A DNA stretch of 64,000 nucleotides from Chamaesiphon sp. 336R_metabinner_41 (GCA_025359915.1 JANYDE010000140.1:25258-89257), one strand, 5' to 3'; shown: positions 42,405 through 52,530, counted from the stretch's first letter. Numbers and translations: made by a program. The notes: a model not told the origin generated them from the sequence alone.

Positions 42405-43925
42405 ATGAAGCCTCAACTAAAGATTAATTTAGTTTTTCATGCCGACGGTCGCAACCAGGGATTTGCGACCGTCGTAGCTTTGGGTTTGGGCTTGAGCTTG
42501 ACTCTCATTGGCGTGATGATGATCACTCGCTCTCAAGGCGACGTGAGCACCGTAACCAGTCAAAGAGCGATATCCAAATCATTTGCCGCCGCCGAAACAG
42601 GGATTGTTCGGTTCCAGACTTTAATAGATCGAAATCGAGAAATCGCCATTCTTCCGGCTTGTGGAAATGCGAGTTTGAGCAATACGACTCCCTGTAGTGA
42701 CGCGACTAATCCTAGTTGGTTTGTACCGCCGCTCCCTACTCCAGATGTCACCGCCGCCGCAACTCGCGCTTGGAAAAATATTGATCCGGCAAATCCGAAT
42801 AGAGGTCAATACAGATTAATCGATTATACCTACGATGTTACTACTCAAGTGGGAACTTTGATTGTCGAAGGACGAGTCGAACAAAATACCGGACGTGGAG
42901 CCTCTACAACCAGATTGGCTGTTACTATTCCAATTTCTACTACTGCCGTTGGTGGTGCCGTCAGCGGCGTTCCAGGACTATGGGCACAGAGTTTTTACAT
43001 GGGGAACCCCGCCGTTCAGATCAATGCCAATATTCTCGATTCGTCTCAAGTCATTGGCGGGAAAACTTTTGCAGCATCCAATAATGCGCCCGATGACTAT
43101 CTCGGCAAAATACCGATCTTGCCGCTGCCCAATACGCCACCCCCATATGATCGAACGACGACCGTACCTATCGTCACACCCTTCAATGTACCATTCCCAC
43201 CCCTACCTGGAGTTACATATGCTGGACAGGTTGCCAGTATTCCGGCGGCTAATATGAATAATAAACCGTGCATTCAGATTACGACAGAAACCCCAGAACT
43301 CAACTATCCTGTTGATGGAGATGTTTTTACTGATGCTGCTGGAACAGTGGGCACTTATCACACTACCGATGCTGCTACAGCTCCATCAATGTCTGGAAAT
43401 TATGCGTATCGTTTTCCGAATGGTTGCGGCGGATCTATGTCTTTTAACCAAACTAGCAGCGTGATATTTGGTAAGTCTGTCAACCAAACTTTCTCACTGT
43501 TTCTTGATGGTAACTTAACGATGGCAAATACGGGTACTATCAAACCTTTTCCACTTAATACTAACCCAACAGCCAGTGATAGTGCTGCACTGATTATTTA
43601 TATTAATGGTGATGTTAATCTCAACAATTCTGCCGGACTTTCGCCTCCAGAAAAATTTCAACTTTATATTTACGGTGTGCGGAATATGACCACTGCCAAT
43701 GTTGGAAATTTTAGAGGCTTTATTTTTGCCCCAGAATCAACTGTGACATCAAATAACACGGGTGCATTTATTGGTGCTGTTTGGACCAAGAACTTTAGTT
43801 CGAGTCTTGGTAGTGTTTATCAATCAGATCTAGATGCAACGAAGCTCAAAGTTACAGTACCGACTACAGGATCGAAACCTAGAATGGGGAATATTAGTTC
43901 TTGGACTCCCCAGCAAGTTAATTAA
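42405..43925 (+). CDS. PilX-like pilus assembly protein (cassette 2)
   Basis: I prefer the ATG at 42405 ('MKPQLKINLVFHADGRNQGF'), about 506 residues; an ATG at 42276 overlapping the JAMM gene is also possible. The helix 'GFATVVALGLGLSLTLIGVM' and 'KSFAAAETGIVRFQTLIDRN' match the cassette-1 paralogue. The long C-terminal part ('NQTFSLFLDGNLTMANTG', 'KFQLYIYGVRNMT', 'FRGFIFAPESTVTSNNTG') is beta-rich and repeats a motif of surface-exposed beta-helix-like domains. It opens the second pilin cassette. Confidence 0.8.
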   Translation: MKPQLKINLVFHADGRNQGFATVVALGLGLSLTLIGVMMITRSQGDVSTVTSQRAISKSFAAAETGIVRFQTLIDRNREIAILPACGNASLSNTTPCSDATNPSWFVPPLPTPDVTAAATRAWKNIDPANPNRGQYRLIDYTYDVTTQVGTLIVEGRVEQNTGRGASTTRLAVTIPISTTAVGGAVSGVPGLWAQSFYMGNPAVQINANILDSSQVIGGKTFAASNNAPDDYLGKIPILPLPNTPPPYDRTTTVPIVTPFNVPFPPLPGVTYAGQVASIPAANMNNKPCIQITTETPELNYPVDGDVFTDAAGTVGTYHTTDAATAPSMSGNYAYRFPNGCGGSMSFNQTSSVIFGKSVNQTFSLFLDGNLTMANTGTIKPFPLNTNPTASDSAALIIYINGDVNLNNSAGLSPPEKFQLYIYGVRNMTTANVGNFRGFIFAPESTVTSNNTGAFIGAVWTKNFSSSLGSVYQSDLDATKLKVTVPTTGSKPRMGNISSWTPQQVN

Positions 43926-43965
43926 TTAAAATCTTCTCCAAAAATTGAAGCGAGTATGCAGACAC

Positions 43966-44736
43966 ATGTTGAGTAAAATGCGATCAAATCATCACCATCA
44001 AATTAGGGTACTACTGCGAACATCGAGTAGATCTCAAGCTGGTTTTGCCATGATTGAAGTCTTAGTGGGCATGATGATTATGACCTTATTTATTGGCATT
44101 TCGATGCAATTTATGGTGTATTCTAGTTTGCTAAAAGCCCGCTCCCAACAATATGCAGAAGCAATGACTTGGATTCAACAAGATTTGGAACAGCTCAAGT
44201 ATCAAGCCACTGGATATAAATCAAATGTGCTCAAAGTTGCGGCTACCGTGGCTAGTTCGTCGATCTCCTTGACATCAGCCCAAAATTTTGAGGTCAATGA
44301 TAAAGTTACAATTGGAGCCGACTCTACTGTTTATACCATTAGTGCGATCGCCGGAAATACATTGACAATCGCTCCAGCAATCACAGTTGCTAGTCCAATC
44401 AATGCGCCAGTCGTAGCCAGTGAAAGTGTCCGCTGCAATAAGCTCGCCACTCCAGCCACGATTACTACTGGTATCGCCGATGGGTTTCGCGATTCGATCG
44501 TTGGTAGTGATTTATCAGTAACTTCAAGCAATACTGATACCACCAAAACGAGTAATCTCACTAATAAAAAATTTAGGTTTCGTAGAACAATCTCGATCGC
44601 AAATATTGTGCCCTATAACGTGTCGCAGATAAACTATAATGTTTCCGAAGTTTATAGTGGTGGCTCTTTTGGGATTTCGGTAGCAGATGTATATGCAGAA
44701 ATAGTACCTAGTATCTCCTTTTCATGCGCTGAATAA
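43966..44736 (+). CDS. PilV-like minor pilin (cassette 2)
   Basis: ATG 43966 gives about 256 residues; TTG 43945 is an alternative. The signal 'SQAGFAMIEVLVGMMIMTLF' has a G/F cleavage site and Glu at +5. The head begins 'EAMTWIQQDLEQLKYQATGY', aligned with 'EANRWVQTDLEQIRWRS' of cassette 1. An inserted segment (about 75-125, 'QNFEVNDKVTIGADSTVYTI') makes it about 60 residues longer than its paralogue. It is followed 5 bp later by the FimT-like gene. Confidence 0.83.
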   Translation: MLSKMRSNHHHQIRVLLRTSSRSQAGFAMIEVLVGMMIMTLFIGISMQFMVYSSLLKARSQQYAEAMTWIQQDLEQLKYQATGYKSNVLKVAATVASSSISLTSAQNFEVNDKVTIGADSTVYTISAIAGNTLTIAPAITVASPINAPVVASESVRCNKLATPATITTGIADGFRDSIVGSDLSVTSSNTDTTKTSNLTNKKFRFRRTISIANIVPYNVSQINYNVSEVYSGGSFGISVADVYAEIVPSISFSCAE

Positions 44737-44741
44737 ATAAG

Positions 44742-45257
44742 ATGATTTTATCCAATCTAGATCGCAAAAATAGGGGTTTTACACTACTAGAAATGATGGT
44801 GGTGGTGTTAATACTCGGTGTCTTAGCCGCCCTTGCTGTCCCCAGTTTTATCTCCATGAATAAGCGTGCAAAGCTAAATAGTGGCTTAACAGATCTGAGT
44901 ACATTACTACAAGAAGTCCAACGAACGGCAATTCGTAAGGGAAATGCTTGTACAATTACGTTGCCTGCGAGTGGAACTACTAATCCCAACATTAATAGCC
45001 CCTGCTTACTTGCGGGTAATTTGAAGTTAGACGCATTTAAAATTAGAAATAATCTCACCTCAATTAATTTTAATTATCGGGGCGATACTTCCACCTCAAC
45101 TGCGAACAAAGGGACGATTATTTTATCATTGCCAGATGGCAATAACGAATATAAATGCTTGGTAATTAGCCCAGGGATTGGTTTAGTTAGAACTGGTAAC
45201 TACGATGCAACCGATGCAACTGGAACAGATCCTGCCAAATGTACTTCACCTCAGTAA
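44742..45257 (+). CDS. FimT/GspH-like minor pilin (cassette 2)
   Basis: This 171-residue protein has the prepilin signal 'NRGFTLLEMMVVVLILGVLA' and a head with 'GNACTITLPASGTT', 'SPCLLAGNLKLDAFKI' and 'YKCLVISPGIGLVRTGNYDA'. All match the order and cysteines of the 39005 paralogue. Its 3' end overlaps the PilW-like gene by 19 bp, so translation of the two is probably coupled. Confidence 0.85.
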   Translation: MILSNLDRKNRGFTLLEMMVVVLILGVLAALAVPSFISMNKRAKLNSGLTDLSTLLQEVQRTAIRKGNACTITLPASGTTNPNINSPCLLAGNLKLDAFKIRNNLTSINFNYRGDTSTSTANKGTIILSLPDGNNEYKCLVISPGIGLVRTGNYDATDATGTDPAKCTSPQ

Positions 45258-45949
45258 TTAATAGCTCAAAAAACATGCGACAGGTTAAACTAAAATTGCT
45301 AATTGATGCCAGTAAATCTAGTGCTGGCTTCACATTGATCGAGCTAATCATCGCGATGGTGTTGAGTGCAATCTTTATGGGACTGACTGGTTATGGTTTA
45401 TCGGTTATGACTAGCAAAAACCAATCAGCCGAAGTTGAAACACAACGAAGAACTCAACTCAATCGTGCCCTCGAATATATCTCTGAAGAAATCAGAATGG
45501 CACGAACAATTACCCCCGCCACTGGATATACCATCACCTCAGCCACCCCTACTTGTGCTGTTGCCACGCCGATTTTGAGCCTGACGATACCCGATGGTGC
45601 CGATCTCAAAACGATCGTTTATTATCTCAATGACTTGAGTAGTTGTGCGAAGAATCAAACAGTATGGTTCAAGCCAGGTGTCATCAAGCGGGTAGATCTT
45701 GGCACTAGTACCAGTACCACTATTGCTGATGTGAATGGGCAAGAATTAGTCGATGCAATTTCTAATACTGCGGCTCCTACTTGCACCTCTGGAACAATTT
45801 CTCCTGCCACTGGCGCAAAAGGATTCTATGTCTGTCTCGACAATCCGACAAATGCTCGGAAAGTGGAGTTGCATTTGCGGGCGAAATTAAGTTCCGAATC
45901 TTCAGCACTTTATGAAGTGTCTAGTCAAGCATTTTCGCGCAGTCAATAA
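45239..45949 (+). CDS. PilW-like minor pilin (cassette 2)
   Basis: This 236-residue protein carries 'SSAGFTLIELIIAMVLSAIF' and 'RRTQLNRALEYISEEIRMAR', paralogous to the 41037 gene. The head has 'KTIVYYLNDLSSCAKNQTVW' and 'KGFYVCLDNPTNARKVELHL'. ATG 45239 lies inside the preceding gene. It closes the second cassette. Confidence 0.83.
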   Translation: MYFTSVINSSKNMRQVKLKLLIDASKSSAGFTLIELIIAMVLSAIFMGLTGYGLSVMTSKNQSAEVETQRRTQLNRALEYISEEIRMARTITPATGYTITSATPTCAVATPILSLTIPDGADLKTIVYYLNDLSSCAKNQTVWFKPGVIKRVDLGTSTSTTIADVNGQELVDAISNTAAPTCTSGTISPATGAKGFYVCLDNPTNARKVELHLRAKLSSESSALYEVSSQAFSRSQ

Positions 45950-46015
45950 TTTACCAAGTAACAAGGTCTAAATCAAGTGCCTTTAGAACGGGGTTTGAAT
46001 CACCACAAAAAAAGA

Positions 46016-46042
46016 ACTTATTACTTATTACTTATTACTTAT
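46016..46042. repeat. CTTATTA heptamer tandem repeat
   Basis: Nearly four copies of CTTATTA lie between the convergent pilin and potassium-channel genes. Confidence 0.85.
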
Positions 46043-47088
46043 AATCGTCGATCGATCCTGGATGTCAGTGGATCTAAAATTTGATTTAATACTCGTAACT
46101 GATCTGCTGTCCCCATGCAAATCAACATATCCTGCGCCATAATAATTGTCTCACCAGTTGGGCCAACAATCAGATTCCCATCCCTGCGTCTGACAGCTAA
46201 GACAAGAGAACCAGATTGGGAACGCAACCGTGCTTCTCGCAAGGATAACCCCGCCACTGGACAAATCTCCGCATCGATGAGAAACTCCTCCATGTAAAAA
46301 GATCGATCGCTAGCCACAATCCCATCCATAAAATCCATCACCTGGGGGCGTAAAGCTGCCGCAGCCATCCGTTTGGCTCCAGTGATGTAGGGGGATATGA
46401 CTTTATCAGCTCCAGCGCGTTGGAGCTTCTGCACGGCTTCCTCGTTACTTGCTCTGGCAATTGCCCGAATTTTGGGATTGAGGCTTTTGGCAGATAAAAT
46501 GATATAGAGATTTTCGGCATCAGAAGGTAACGCCGCCACCAGGCAAGCCGCTTTTTCGACACCCATTTTCAGCAGGGTTTCATCGAGAGTAGCATCTGCT
46601 TGAATCGCGCTGTATCCTTCCATCTGAGCGATCCTCACCTGTTCGAGACTGGCATCGGCAATCACGAAGGCGGTTTTCTCAATGGCAAATTCAGCAGCAA
46701 TTTGTCGTCCAATTCGTCCAAACCCACAAATGATGAAATGTTGAGATAAAGATTCCACAAGTTTTCGTTGTTGTCTAAGTCTTCTACCTTCTATAAAATA
46801 GCCTTCAATCAAAGCTTCCGTAAATCGATTGACGATATAACCGATGGTAATCACCCCAGCAAAAATTAAGCCGATGGTAAAAATTCGCCCTCGATCTCCC
46901 AATGGCTGGGTTTCCCCATAGCCCACGGTCGTTAGGGTAATGACGGTCATATATACCGCATCTAACCAGTGCCATTGCTCTACGAGGTGATACCAGAGCG
47001 TTCCTGATAAGAATACTAAGGAGAGGGCAACAACACCCCGTTGTAAGTCTTTTCTGATTCGACGGTATTTATGTTCGACAGAATCCAT
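46039..47088 (-). CDS. Potassium channel protein with RCK (TrkA-N/TrkA-C) domains
   Basis: This 349-residue protein has a two-helix pore unit (about 15-90) with the selectivity filter 'TLTTVGYGETQPL'. An RCK N-terminal Rossmann domain follows ('HFIICGFGRIGRQIAAEFA', 'AIQADATLDETLLKMGVEKA'). A TrkA-C-like domain (about 255-335, 'CPVAGLSLREARLRSQSGSL') completes the MthK-like layout. It would conduct K+ under control of a bound nucleotide or ion. Neighbouring genes give no further hint. Confidence 0.93.
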   Translation of the reverse strand: MDSVEHKYRRIRKDLQRGVVALSLVFLSGTLWYHLVEQWHWLDAVYMTVITLTTVGYGETQPLGDRGRIFTIGLIFAGVITIGYIVNRFTEALIEGYFIEGRRLRQQRKLVESLSQHFIICGFGRIGRQIAAEFAIEKTAFVIADASLEQVRIAQMEGYSAIQADATLDETLLKMGVEKAACLVAALPSDAENLYIILSAKSLNPKIRAIARASNEEAVQKLQRAGADKVISPYITGAKRMAAAALRPQVMDFMDGIVASDRSFYMEEFLIDAEICPVAGLSLREARLRSQSGSLVLAVRRRDGNLIVGPTGETIIMAQDMLICMGTADQLRVLNQILDPLTSRIDRRL

Positions 47089-47093
47089 TCAAT

Positions 47094-47116
47094 TAGGGAA
47101 TAGGGAATAGGGGATA
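47094..47116. repeat. GGGAATA heptamer repeat
   Basis: Three copies of the GGGAATA/GGGGATA unit lie directly upstream of the potassium channel gene; another short GGGTTAG array is at 47631-47652. Confidence 0.75.
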
Positions 47117-47194
47117 GAAGCAAATATGGGTACTGCCGTACTACTTAAAGTCGGCAATACCCATATTATCGATTAAATTCGATAGCTATTGAAA

Positions 47195-47536
47195 TTACAA
47201 TCCAGGAATATTTAGTCCGCTGGTGAGTAGTTCCATCCGTTCGCGCATGGTAGCGGTAGATTTTTCGTAAGCATCCAGCATCGCGTCGAGAACTAGTTGA
47301 GAGAGTTCTTCAGGATTTTTGCTAGCAGCATCAGCACCGATACTGACTCTGCGGGGTTCTTGGTTCCCACTCAATACGACGGTGACATCGCCTGCTTGTC
47401 CTTCAATTTCCATGACCTCCAATTCTTCTTGGAGCTTTTTGGCATCTTCTTGTACTTGTTGCGCTTTCTTGAAGGCATCAGCAAGTTCTTTCATTTTACC
47501 AAGACCAAAGCCGCCAAATCCTTTTCCCTGAGTCAT
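47195..47536 (-). CDS. ebfC: YbaB/EbfC family nucleoid-associated protein
   Basis: This 113-residue protein has the family's helical first half ('[20 protein letters not shown]', '[20 protein letters not shown]') and '[20 protein letters not shown]' followed by a C-terminal helix. YbaB/EbfC proteins form dimers that bind DNA and help organise the nucleoid. The Gly-rich leader '[14 protein letters not shown]' is common in cyanobacterial members. It lies upstream of murB/murC with the same orientation only in part of the neighbourhood. Confidence 0.92.
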   Translation of the reverse strand: MTQGKGFGGFGLGKMKELADAFKKAQQVQEDAKKLQEELEVMEIEGQAGDVTVVLSGNQEPRRVSIGADAASKNPEELSQLVLDAMLDAYEKSTATMRERMELLTSGLNIPGL

Positions 47537-47693
47537 AATTTTTTAATTTTTAGTTACGTCTAAACAATATCTCATCTTACCGGAGTCAGAAAATTCGGGG
47601 GTGAGGGTATCCGTCAGTTATCTTAACAAGGGGTTAGGGGTTAGGGTTTAGATAATACGATCCCCCAGTCCCCAAGTCTCCCTATTCCCTAAT

Positions 47694-48674
47694 TTAGAAT
47701 TCACCTAACATTTTAACTTCTGGTTCGAGTTCGATCGAGTGATTTGCTTTGACTTGGCTCTGGACATAGTAAATCAACTCGCGGATCTGACTAGCGGTTG
47801 CATCCTGGCGGTTGATAATAAAATTGGCATGGAGGGTGGAGACTTCAGCATCCCCAATCCGGTAGCCTTTGAGTCCCAAGCCTTCAATTAAGGCAGCAGC
47901 ATGTTGGGGACTGGGATTGCGGAATACACTACCACAGCTCGGTCTGTCGTAGGGTTGAGTACTGTGGCGTTTTTCCAAGTCGCGGAAGGTGCGAGCTTTG
48001 ATTTCTTCGGCATCGCCTGCTGCTTGGAGTTGAATTTTGGCACTGAGGACAATGCGGGAATCACCTTGGAGATTGGAAGTCCGATAGCTATAGTTTAAGT
48101 CCTGATTGGTGAGCGTCTCGATCGAGCCATCCAGATTCAAGACATCAGTACTGACGAGGATTTCTTGAGTGCTGTGTCCGTGCGCTCCCGCATTCATCAC
48201 CACAGCACCGCCGAGAGTGCCAGGGATGCCCGCTGCCCATTCCATTCCACCCCAACCCCTACGAGCGGCTTGCCAAGCTAGGCTAGCGACCATTTTACCC
48301 GCATCTGCGGAGATCGAATGAGTCTCGTTGTCTAGCTGAGTATTGATATGGCGGAGATGACGAGTACAAATGACTAAACCGACTAAACCTCGATCGCTAA
48401 TTAGTAAATTAGAACCAGCTCCAATAATCGTAATTGGCAAATGATGCTGTCGCGCCCAAGCCAATCCACTTTGCGTTTCAGCGAGGGTGCGCGGTTCGAG
48501 ATACCACTGAGCTAATCCACCGACTTTCCACGTTGTTAAACCTTTGAGGGATACAGCCGACCTAATGGGGCAGTCGGTAGGGATTTCCAGCTCTGAATGA
48601 GAATAGAGATCGACTTCTACTGACTGTTGCATCTGAATATTTGTGATGGGCGAACGATCTTGGGAAAGTGTCAT
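47694..48674 (-). CDS. murB: UDP-N-acetylenolpyruvoylglucosamine reductase MurB
   Basis: This 326-residue protein has the FAD-binding motifs 'TTWKVGGLAQWYLEPRTLAE' and 'ITIIGAGSNLLISDRGLVG', plus 'GMEWAAGIPGTLGGAVVMNAGAHG' (in part). It also has the type-I C-terminal features 'RPSCGSVFRNPSPQHAAALI' and 'EVSTLHANFIINRQDATASQ'. It reduces the enolpyruvyl group to give UDP-MurNAc. It follows murC (192 bp upstream on the minus strand), a common cyanobacterial order. Confidence 0.96.
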   Translation of the reverse strand: MTLSQDRSPITNIQMQQSVEVDLYSHSELEIPTDCPIRSAVSLKGLTTWKVGGLAQWYLEPRTLAETQSGLAWARQHHLPITIIGAGSNLLISDRGLVGLVICTRHLRHINTQLDNETHSISADAGKMVASLAWQAARRGWGGMEWAAGIPGTLGGAVVMNAGAHGHSTQEILVSTDVLNLDGSIETLTNQDLNYSYRTSNLQGDSRIVLSAKIQLQAAGDAEEIKARTFRDLEKRHSTQPYDRPSCGSVFRNPSPQHAAALIEGLGLKGYRIGDAEVSTLHANFIINRQDATASQIRELIYYVQSQVKANHSIELEPEVKMLGEF

Positions 48675-48866
48675 AGCGAAAAAGTGAGGAGGTTGATTAG
48701 AGTCAAGGGACAGTCACCAGCAACAAGAAATCGTGAAAATATCGAGATTGGGATTGATGTTAAATAATTGTGTTTACCCAATTATCAAATTGACAAGAGG
48801 AATTGACGACAGCTTAATTACTTAATTAGAGACAATTTAGCACGATAATACACTAATCATTGAACT

Positions 48867-50294
48867 TTAGACTACATTTTCTGGCTGTTTTTGGGAAACA
48901 GTTTGATAAAAATCAACGATGCTAGGGATAATTTGGTTGAGATTACCAGCACCCAAGAACAAACAGATATCACCCTGCTGGAGATTTTGAGTGAGAAATT
49001 GGGAGACAGCTTCGAGGGTAGGTTGGTAGCAAACAAGCGGATGGTAATTGCCGATTTCTGCTACTAATTTTTCACCACTAATTGCTCCAGTATTTGCTTC
49101 CCCCGCATTATAGATATCAGTAATTATTACTAAGTCAGCATCTTTGAAAGATTGGGCAAACTCAGCTAAAAATTCTAATGTGCGGCTGTAGCGATGGGGT
49201 TGGAAGGTAGCGATCACCCGACGCTCGACACCGACACGCAATCGTGCAGCACTGAGCGTGACCAAGATCTCACTAGGATGATGAGCGTAGTCATCGATAA
49301 AGGTAATGTCATGCTGATAACCTCGGAGTTCAAACCGCCGTTTGGCTCCGCAGAATGTTGCCAACCCAGCCGCGATTGCTGGAAAGTCTAAGCCAATCTT
49401 ACGACCTACCGCGATCGTCGCTAGGGCATTACTCAAATTATGCTTGCCTAATACCCCTAACTCTAGAGTGCCCAATAATTTGCCATATTCATATACTTGC
49501 GCCGAAGTTCCCGCCGAATGATAATTAATAGCTTGCGCTGTATAGTCTGCGATCTGTCCAGGCTCGACACTGTATGAAATTGTCGGCTTGATTCGATCTC
49601 GAACGATCTCACAATCTACCGATCCGATCGTCATTTCACAATGTTGCTTAAATGTGGTAAAGACATCAATTACCTGATCGAGACTCTTATAATGGTCGGG
49701 ATGATCTAGTTCGATATTGGTGATGATGCCAATTTTGGGCGAGTGTTTGACGATCGAACCATCAGATTCATCGACTTCAGCTACAAAATACTCACTGTTC
49801 CCGACTCGCGCATTGCCATCCCAAGCCGTCACTTCGCCACCAACGACGATCGTCGGATCGACTCCCGCCGCTACCAACACATAACCGATCATACTGCTAG
49901 TCGTGGTTTTGCCGTGGGTGCCAGCAACGCCGATACTCGAATATTCGCTAATTAATTTTGCCAGTACATCCGATCGATGAAAGATTGGACACCCTTGCTC
50001 TAGTGCGGCGGCGAGTTCTCCATTTGTTTTGCCAATTGCTGTCGAACAGATAATTTGAGGCGTTCGATGTCCCGATGGATGCTGCCGAAAATAGTCTAGA
50101 TTACTCGCGTCCTGCTTCAGGAAAATATGTGCGCCTTCTGCTTCCAATTTTAGGGTAATATTCGTCGATCGCAGATCCGACCCAGAAACGGGTAATCCCC
50201 GTCGTGCCAGCACATAGGCAAGTCCTGACATGCCAATCCCCCCGATCCCGATAAAATGAATCGGACGATCGCCAAAATCAATAGAATTACCCAT
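48867..50294 (-). CDS. murC: UDP-N-acetylmuramate-L-alanine ligase MurC
   Basis: This 475-residue protein has the Mur ligase plan: N-terminal 'IHFIGIGGIGMSGLAYVLAR', ATP-binding loop 'SIGVAGTHGKTTTSSMIGYV', 'EYFVAEVDESDGSIVKHSPK', and 'ITFIDDYAHHPSEILVTLSA'. It adds L-alanine to UDP-MurNAc. Length and motif order are normal. The gene precedes murB, so the two may be cotranscribed. Confidence 0.97.
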   Translation of the reverse strand: MGNSIDFGDRPIHFIGIGGIGMSGLAYVLARRGLPVSGSDLRSTNITLKLEAEGAHIFLKQDASNLDYFRQHPSGHRTPQIICSTAIGKTNGELAAALEQGCPIFHRSDVLAKLISEYSSIGVAGTHGKTTTSSMIGYVLVAAGVDPTIVVGGEVTAWDGNARVGNSEYFVAEVDESDGSIVKHSPKIGIITNIELDHPDHYKSLDQVIDVFTTFKQHCEMTIGSVDCEIVRDRIKPTISYSVEPGQIADYTAQAINYHSAGTSAQVYEYGKLLGTLELGVLGKHNLSNALATIAVGRKIGLDFPAIAAGLATFCGAKRRFELRGYQHDITFIDDYAHHPSEILVTLSAARLRVGVERRVIATFQPHRYSRTLEFLAEFAQSFKDADLVIITDIYNAGEANTGAISGEKLVAEIGNYHPLVCYQPTLEAVSQFLTQNLQQGDICLFLGAGNLNQIIPSIVDFYQTVSQKQPENVV

Positions 50295-50931
50295 AATATT
50301 TCCTCACCAGCCAGATAGAACACGCCTTAATCGACAGGCGTTATCATACCAATTAATTGTTTGTTTTCGATCTAAGTTCATCGTTATGCTGCGTGGAACC
50401 ATCAGATCGGTAATTTCACAGCAAGAGCATCAATCGATCTTTACTACCGATTGTTTCTTCTAAATTTAAGAGCAACCGGATAGTTGAGGGCGATTACTGC
50501 CAAACGGATGTTTGCGAATCCATAACCGCCAAGATCTCTGGCTCGATTAGACTTAGGTCGCTAATCGGTACAACACTTGGAGCAATAAAATCGCTTTTGA
50601 TGGAATAACTATACCAAATTTTACTAATTAGTCCAGAACTTTAGATAAAGTTATGATTTATTGGTACCGAATAGATATACTAAAGCCGTTGACCAGTATA
50701 AAAATATTAGGAATAGTCTAGAATCTGCACAAGAATTATTACATATCGGTACTCTTGCCCAAACATCGTAGCTCGATCGGATTAGAATCGTGAACGTTAG
50801 TCATTGGCAAAATAGCAGCCACTGAAATCAAAGCAATCTCTAGAATGTGGGGTTTTCGGCTTTAGTCGCGACCACTGCCAATATTCTTTAGATCGACTAC
50901 ATATATAATCGATTATTTATATTTAACCCTC
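50295..50931. other. 637-bp gene-free region between murC and gltD
   Basis: No ORF with protein-like features, tRNA or terminator is visible on either strand. The segment just before gltD (about 50880-50931) is AT-rich and could hold its promoter; I looked for an NtcA-type GTA-N8-TAC box and found none convincing. A small regulatory RNA cannot be excluded. Confidence 0.5.
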
Positions 50932-52416
50932 ATGGGAAAACCAACCGGATTCATTGAATACCTCCGCGAAGTCGAAGGCGAAGTATCACCCAGCGAACGG
51001 ATCCATAACTGGGACGAATTCCACTTGCCCATGCCTGATGACAAACTCCGCAATCAAGGAGCCAGATGCATGGACTGTGGCACCCCATTTTGCCATACGG
51101 GAAACCTGATCTCCGGCATGGCAAGCGGTTGTCCGATCAATAACCTCATCCCCGAATGGAATGACCTCGTATATCGTGGACTCTGGCGCGAAGCTCTCGA
51201 CAGACTGCACAAAACCAACAACTTTCCCGAATTCACGGGTAGAGTATGCCCAGCACCCTGCGAAGGATCCTGCGTACTGGGCATCCACAACCCCCCAGTC
51301 ACTATTAAAAGCATCGAACACTCGATCGTCGATAAAGGCTGGGAAGAGGGCTGGATCGTCCCCCAACCCCCCGCAAAACGCACAGGCAAACGTATCGCGA
51401 TCGTCGGTTCTGGCCCCGCTGGACTCTGTGCCGCTGCCCAACTGAATCAAGCTGGACACTGGGTGACAGTACTGGAACGAGCAGATCGTCCAGGTGGATT
51501 GCTAATGTACGGTATTCCCAACATGAAACTGGAAAAAGAGCAAATCGTGCTCCGCCGGATTAAACTGCTCGAAGCCGAAGGGATCACTTTTACCTGCAAC
51601 GTGGAAGTCGGCAAGGATCTGTCTACAGCAGATCTATTAAAAGACTACGATGCAGTCGTACTCTGCACTGGAGCTACTAAACCCCGCGATTTACCGATCG
51701 AAGGTCGTGAATTCAAAGGCATCCACTTTGCAATGGATTTCCTCACCGCTAATACCCAAGCCGTCTTAGATGGTAAAGAAAATAGCAAATTCATCTCCGC
51801 TGCTGGCAAAGATGTGATCATCATCGGTGGTGGCGATACAGGGACAGATTGCGTCGGTACCTCTATCCGCCACGGTTGCAACAGTGTCGAGCAACTGGAA
51901 ATCATGCCCACACCACCCCTCAAACGCGCCGCCGACAATCCTTGGCCCGAATGGCCGAAAGTCTACAAAATGGACTACGGACAAGAAGAAGCCGCAGCAA
52001 AATTTGGCGCAGATCCGCGTGCCTATCTCACCACCGCGACTAAATTCGAGGGCGACGAAAACGGAAATGTCACCGCTGTTTATACGGTTCAGGTGCAATG
52101 GGAACGCAATGAAAAAGGACAATTTGCGCTCAAGCATGTCGCTGGTACAGAGAAAGTCAATCCCGCTCAGTTAGTACTACTAGCAATGGGCTTCCTCGGT
52201 CCCGAACAGCCGCTCGTCGATGCGCTGGGCTTAGACAAAGATGCTCGCAGCAATATCAAAGCCGAACATGATAAATACATCACTAGTATTCCTGGTGTCT
52301 TTGCCGCTGGTGATTGTCGTCGCGGTCAAAGTCTGGTAGTTTGGGCATTTAATGAAGGTCGCGGTGTCGCTCGTGAATGCGATCTTTATTTGATGGGAAG
52401 TACCGATCTACCTTAG
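50932..52416 (+). CDS. gltD: Glutamate synthase small subunit-type NADPH oxidoreductase
   Basis: This 494-residue protein matches GltD. N-terminal Cys-rich segments bind Fe-S clusters ('[13 protein letters not shown]', '[17 protein letters not shown]', '[16 protein letters not shown]'). The FAD site is '[20 protein letters not shown]' and '[17 protein letters not shown]'. The NADPH site is '[20 protein letters not shown]', and a final '[19 protein letters not shown]' completes the fold. GltD feeds electrons to a large GOGAT subunit, which is not encoded next to it. A stand-alone GltD-like electron-transfer role is therefore possible. Confidence 0.93.
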   Translation: MGKPTGFIEYLREVEGEVSPSERIHNWDEFHLPMPDDKLRNQGARCMDCGTPFCHTGNLISGMASGCPINNLIPEWNDLVYRGLWREALDRLHKTNNFPEFTGRVCPAPCEGSCVLGIHNPPVTIKSIEHSIVDKGWEEGWIVPQPPAKRTGKRIAIVGSGPAGLCAAAQLNQAGHWVTVLERADRPGGLLMYGIPNMKLEKEQIVLRRIKLLEAEGITFTCNVEVGKDLSTADLLKDYDAVVLCTGATKPRDLPIEGREFKGIHFAMDFLTANTQAVLDGKENSKFISAAGKDVIIIGGGDTGTDCVGTSIRHGCNSVEQLEIMPTPPLKRAADNPWPEWPKVYKMDYGQEEAAAKFGADPRAYLTTATKFEGDENGNVTAVYTVQVQWERNEKGQFALKHVAGTEKVNPAQLVLLAMGFLGPEQPLVDALGLDKDARSNIKAEHDKYITSIPGVFAAGDCRRGQSLVVWAFNEGRGVARECDLYLMGSTDLP

Positions 52417-52422
52417 ATAATT

Positions 52423-52502
52423 GTCTGAACTGTGATGAGAATGATTCAATGATGGACTATGATTAGTTGCCATTAGTGAATCATTTTAATCATAGTTCAG
52501 AC
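52423..52502 (+). repeat. 80-bp long-armed hairpin after gltD
   Basis: Arms of 26 bases (52423-52448 and 52477-52502), starting GTCTGAACTGTGATGAG and ending TCATAGTTCAGAC, match at 23 of 26 positions; two differences become G-U pairs in RNA. The 28-base loop holds ATGATGGACTATG. It may be a terminator without U-run, an mRNA-stability hairpin or a small MITE-like element. Confidence 0.7.
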
Positions 52503-52530
52503 ATCGATTAACAAATACATTGAGGTAAAT

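Noticed and set aside
45975..46012. tRNA-like 'GGGGTTTGAATC' string
   Set aside because: No cloverleaf arms can be drawn around it.
50640..50700. GTACCGAATAGATATAC as an NtcA site for gltD
   Set aside because: Spacing between GTA and TAC is 11, not 8, and it lies about 260 bp from the start.
51766..52137. 123-codon antisense frame in gltD
   Set aside because: Shadow of a firmly identified gene.
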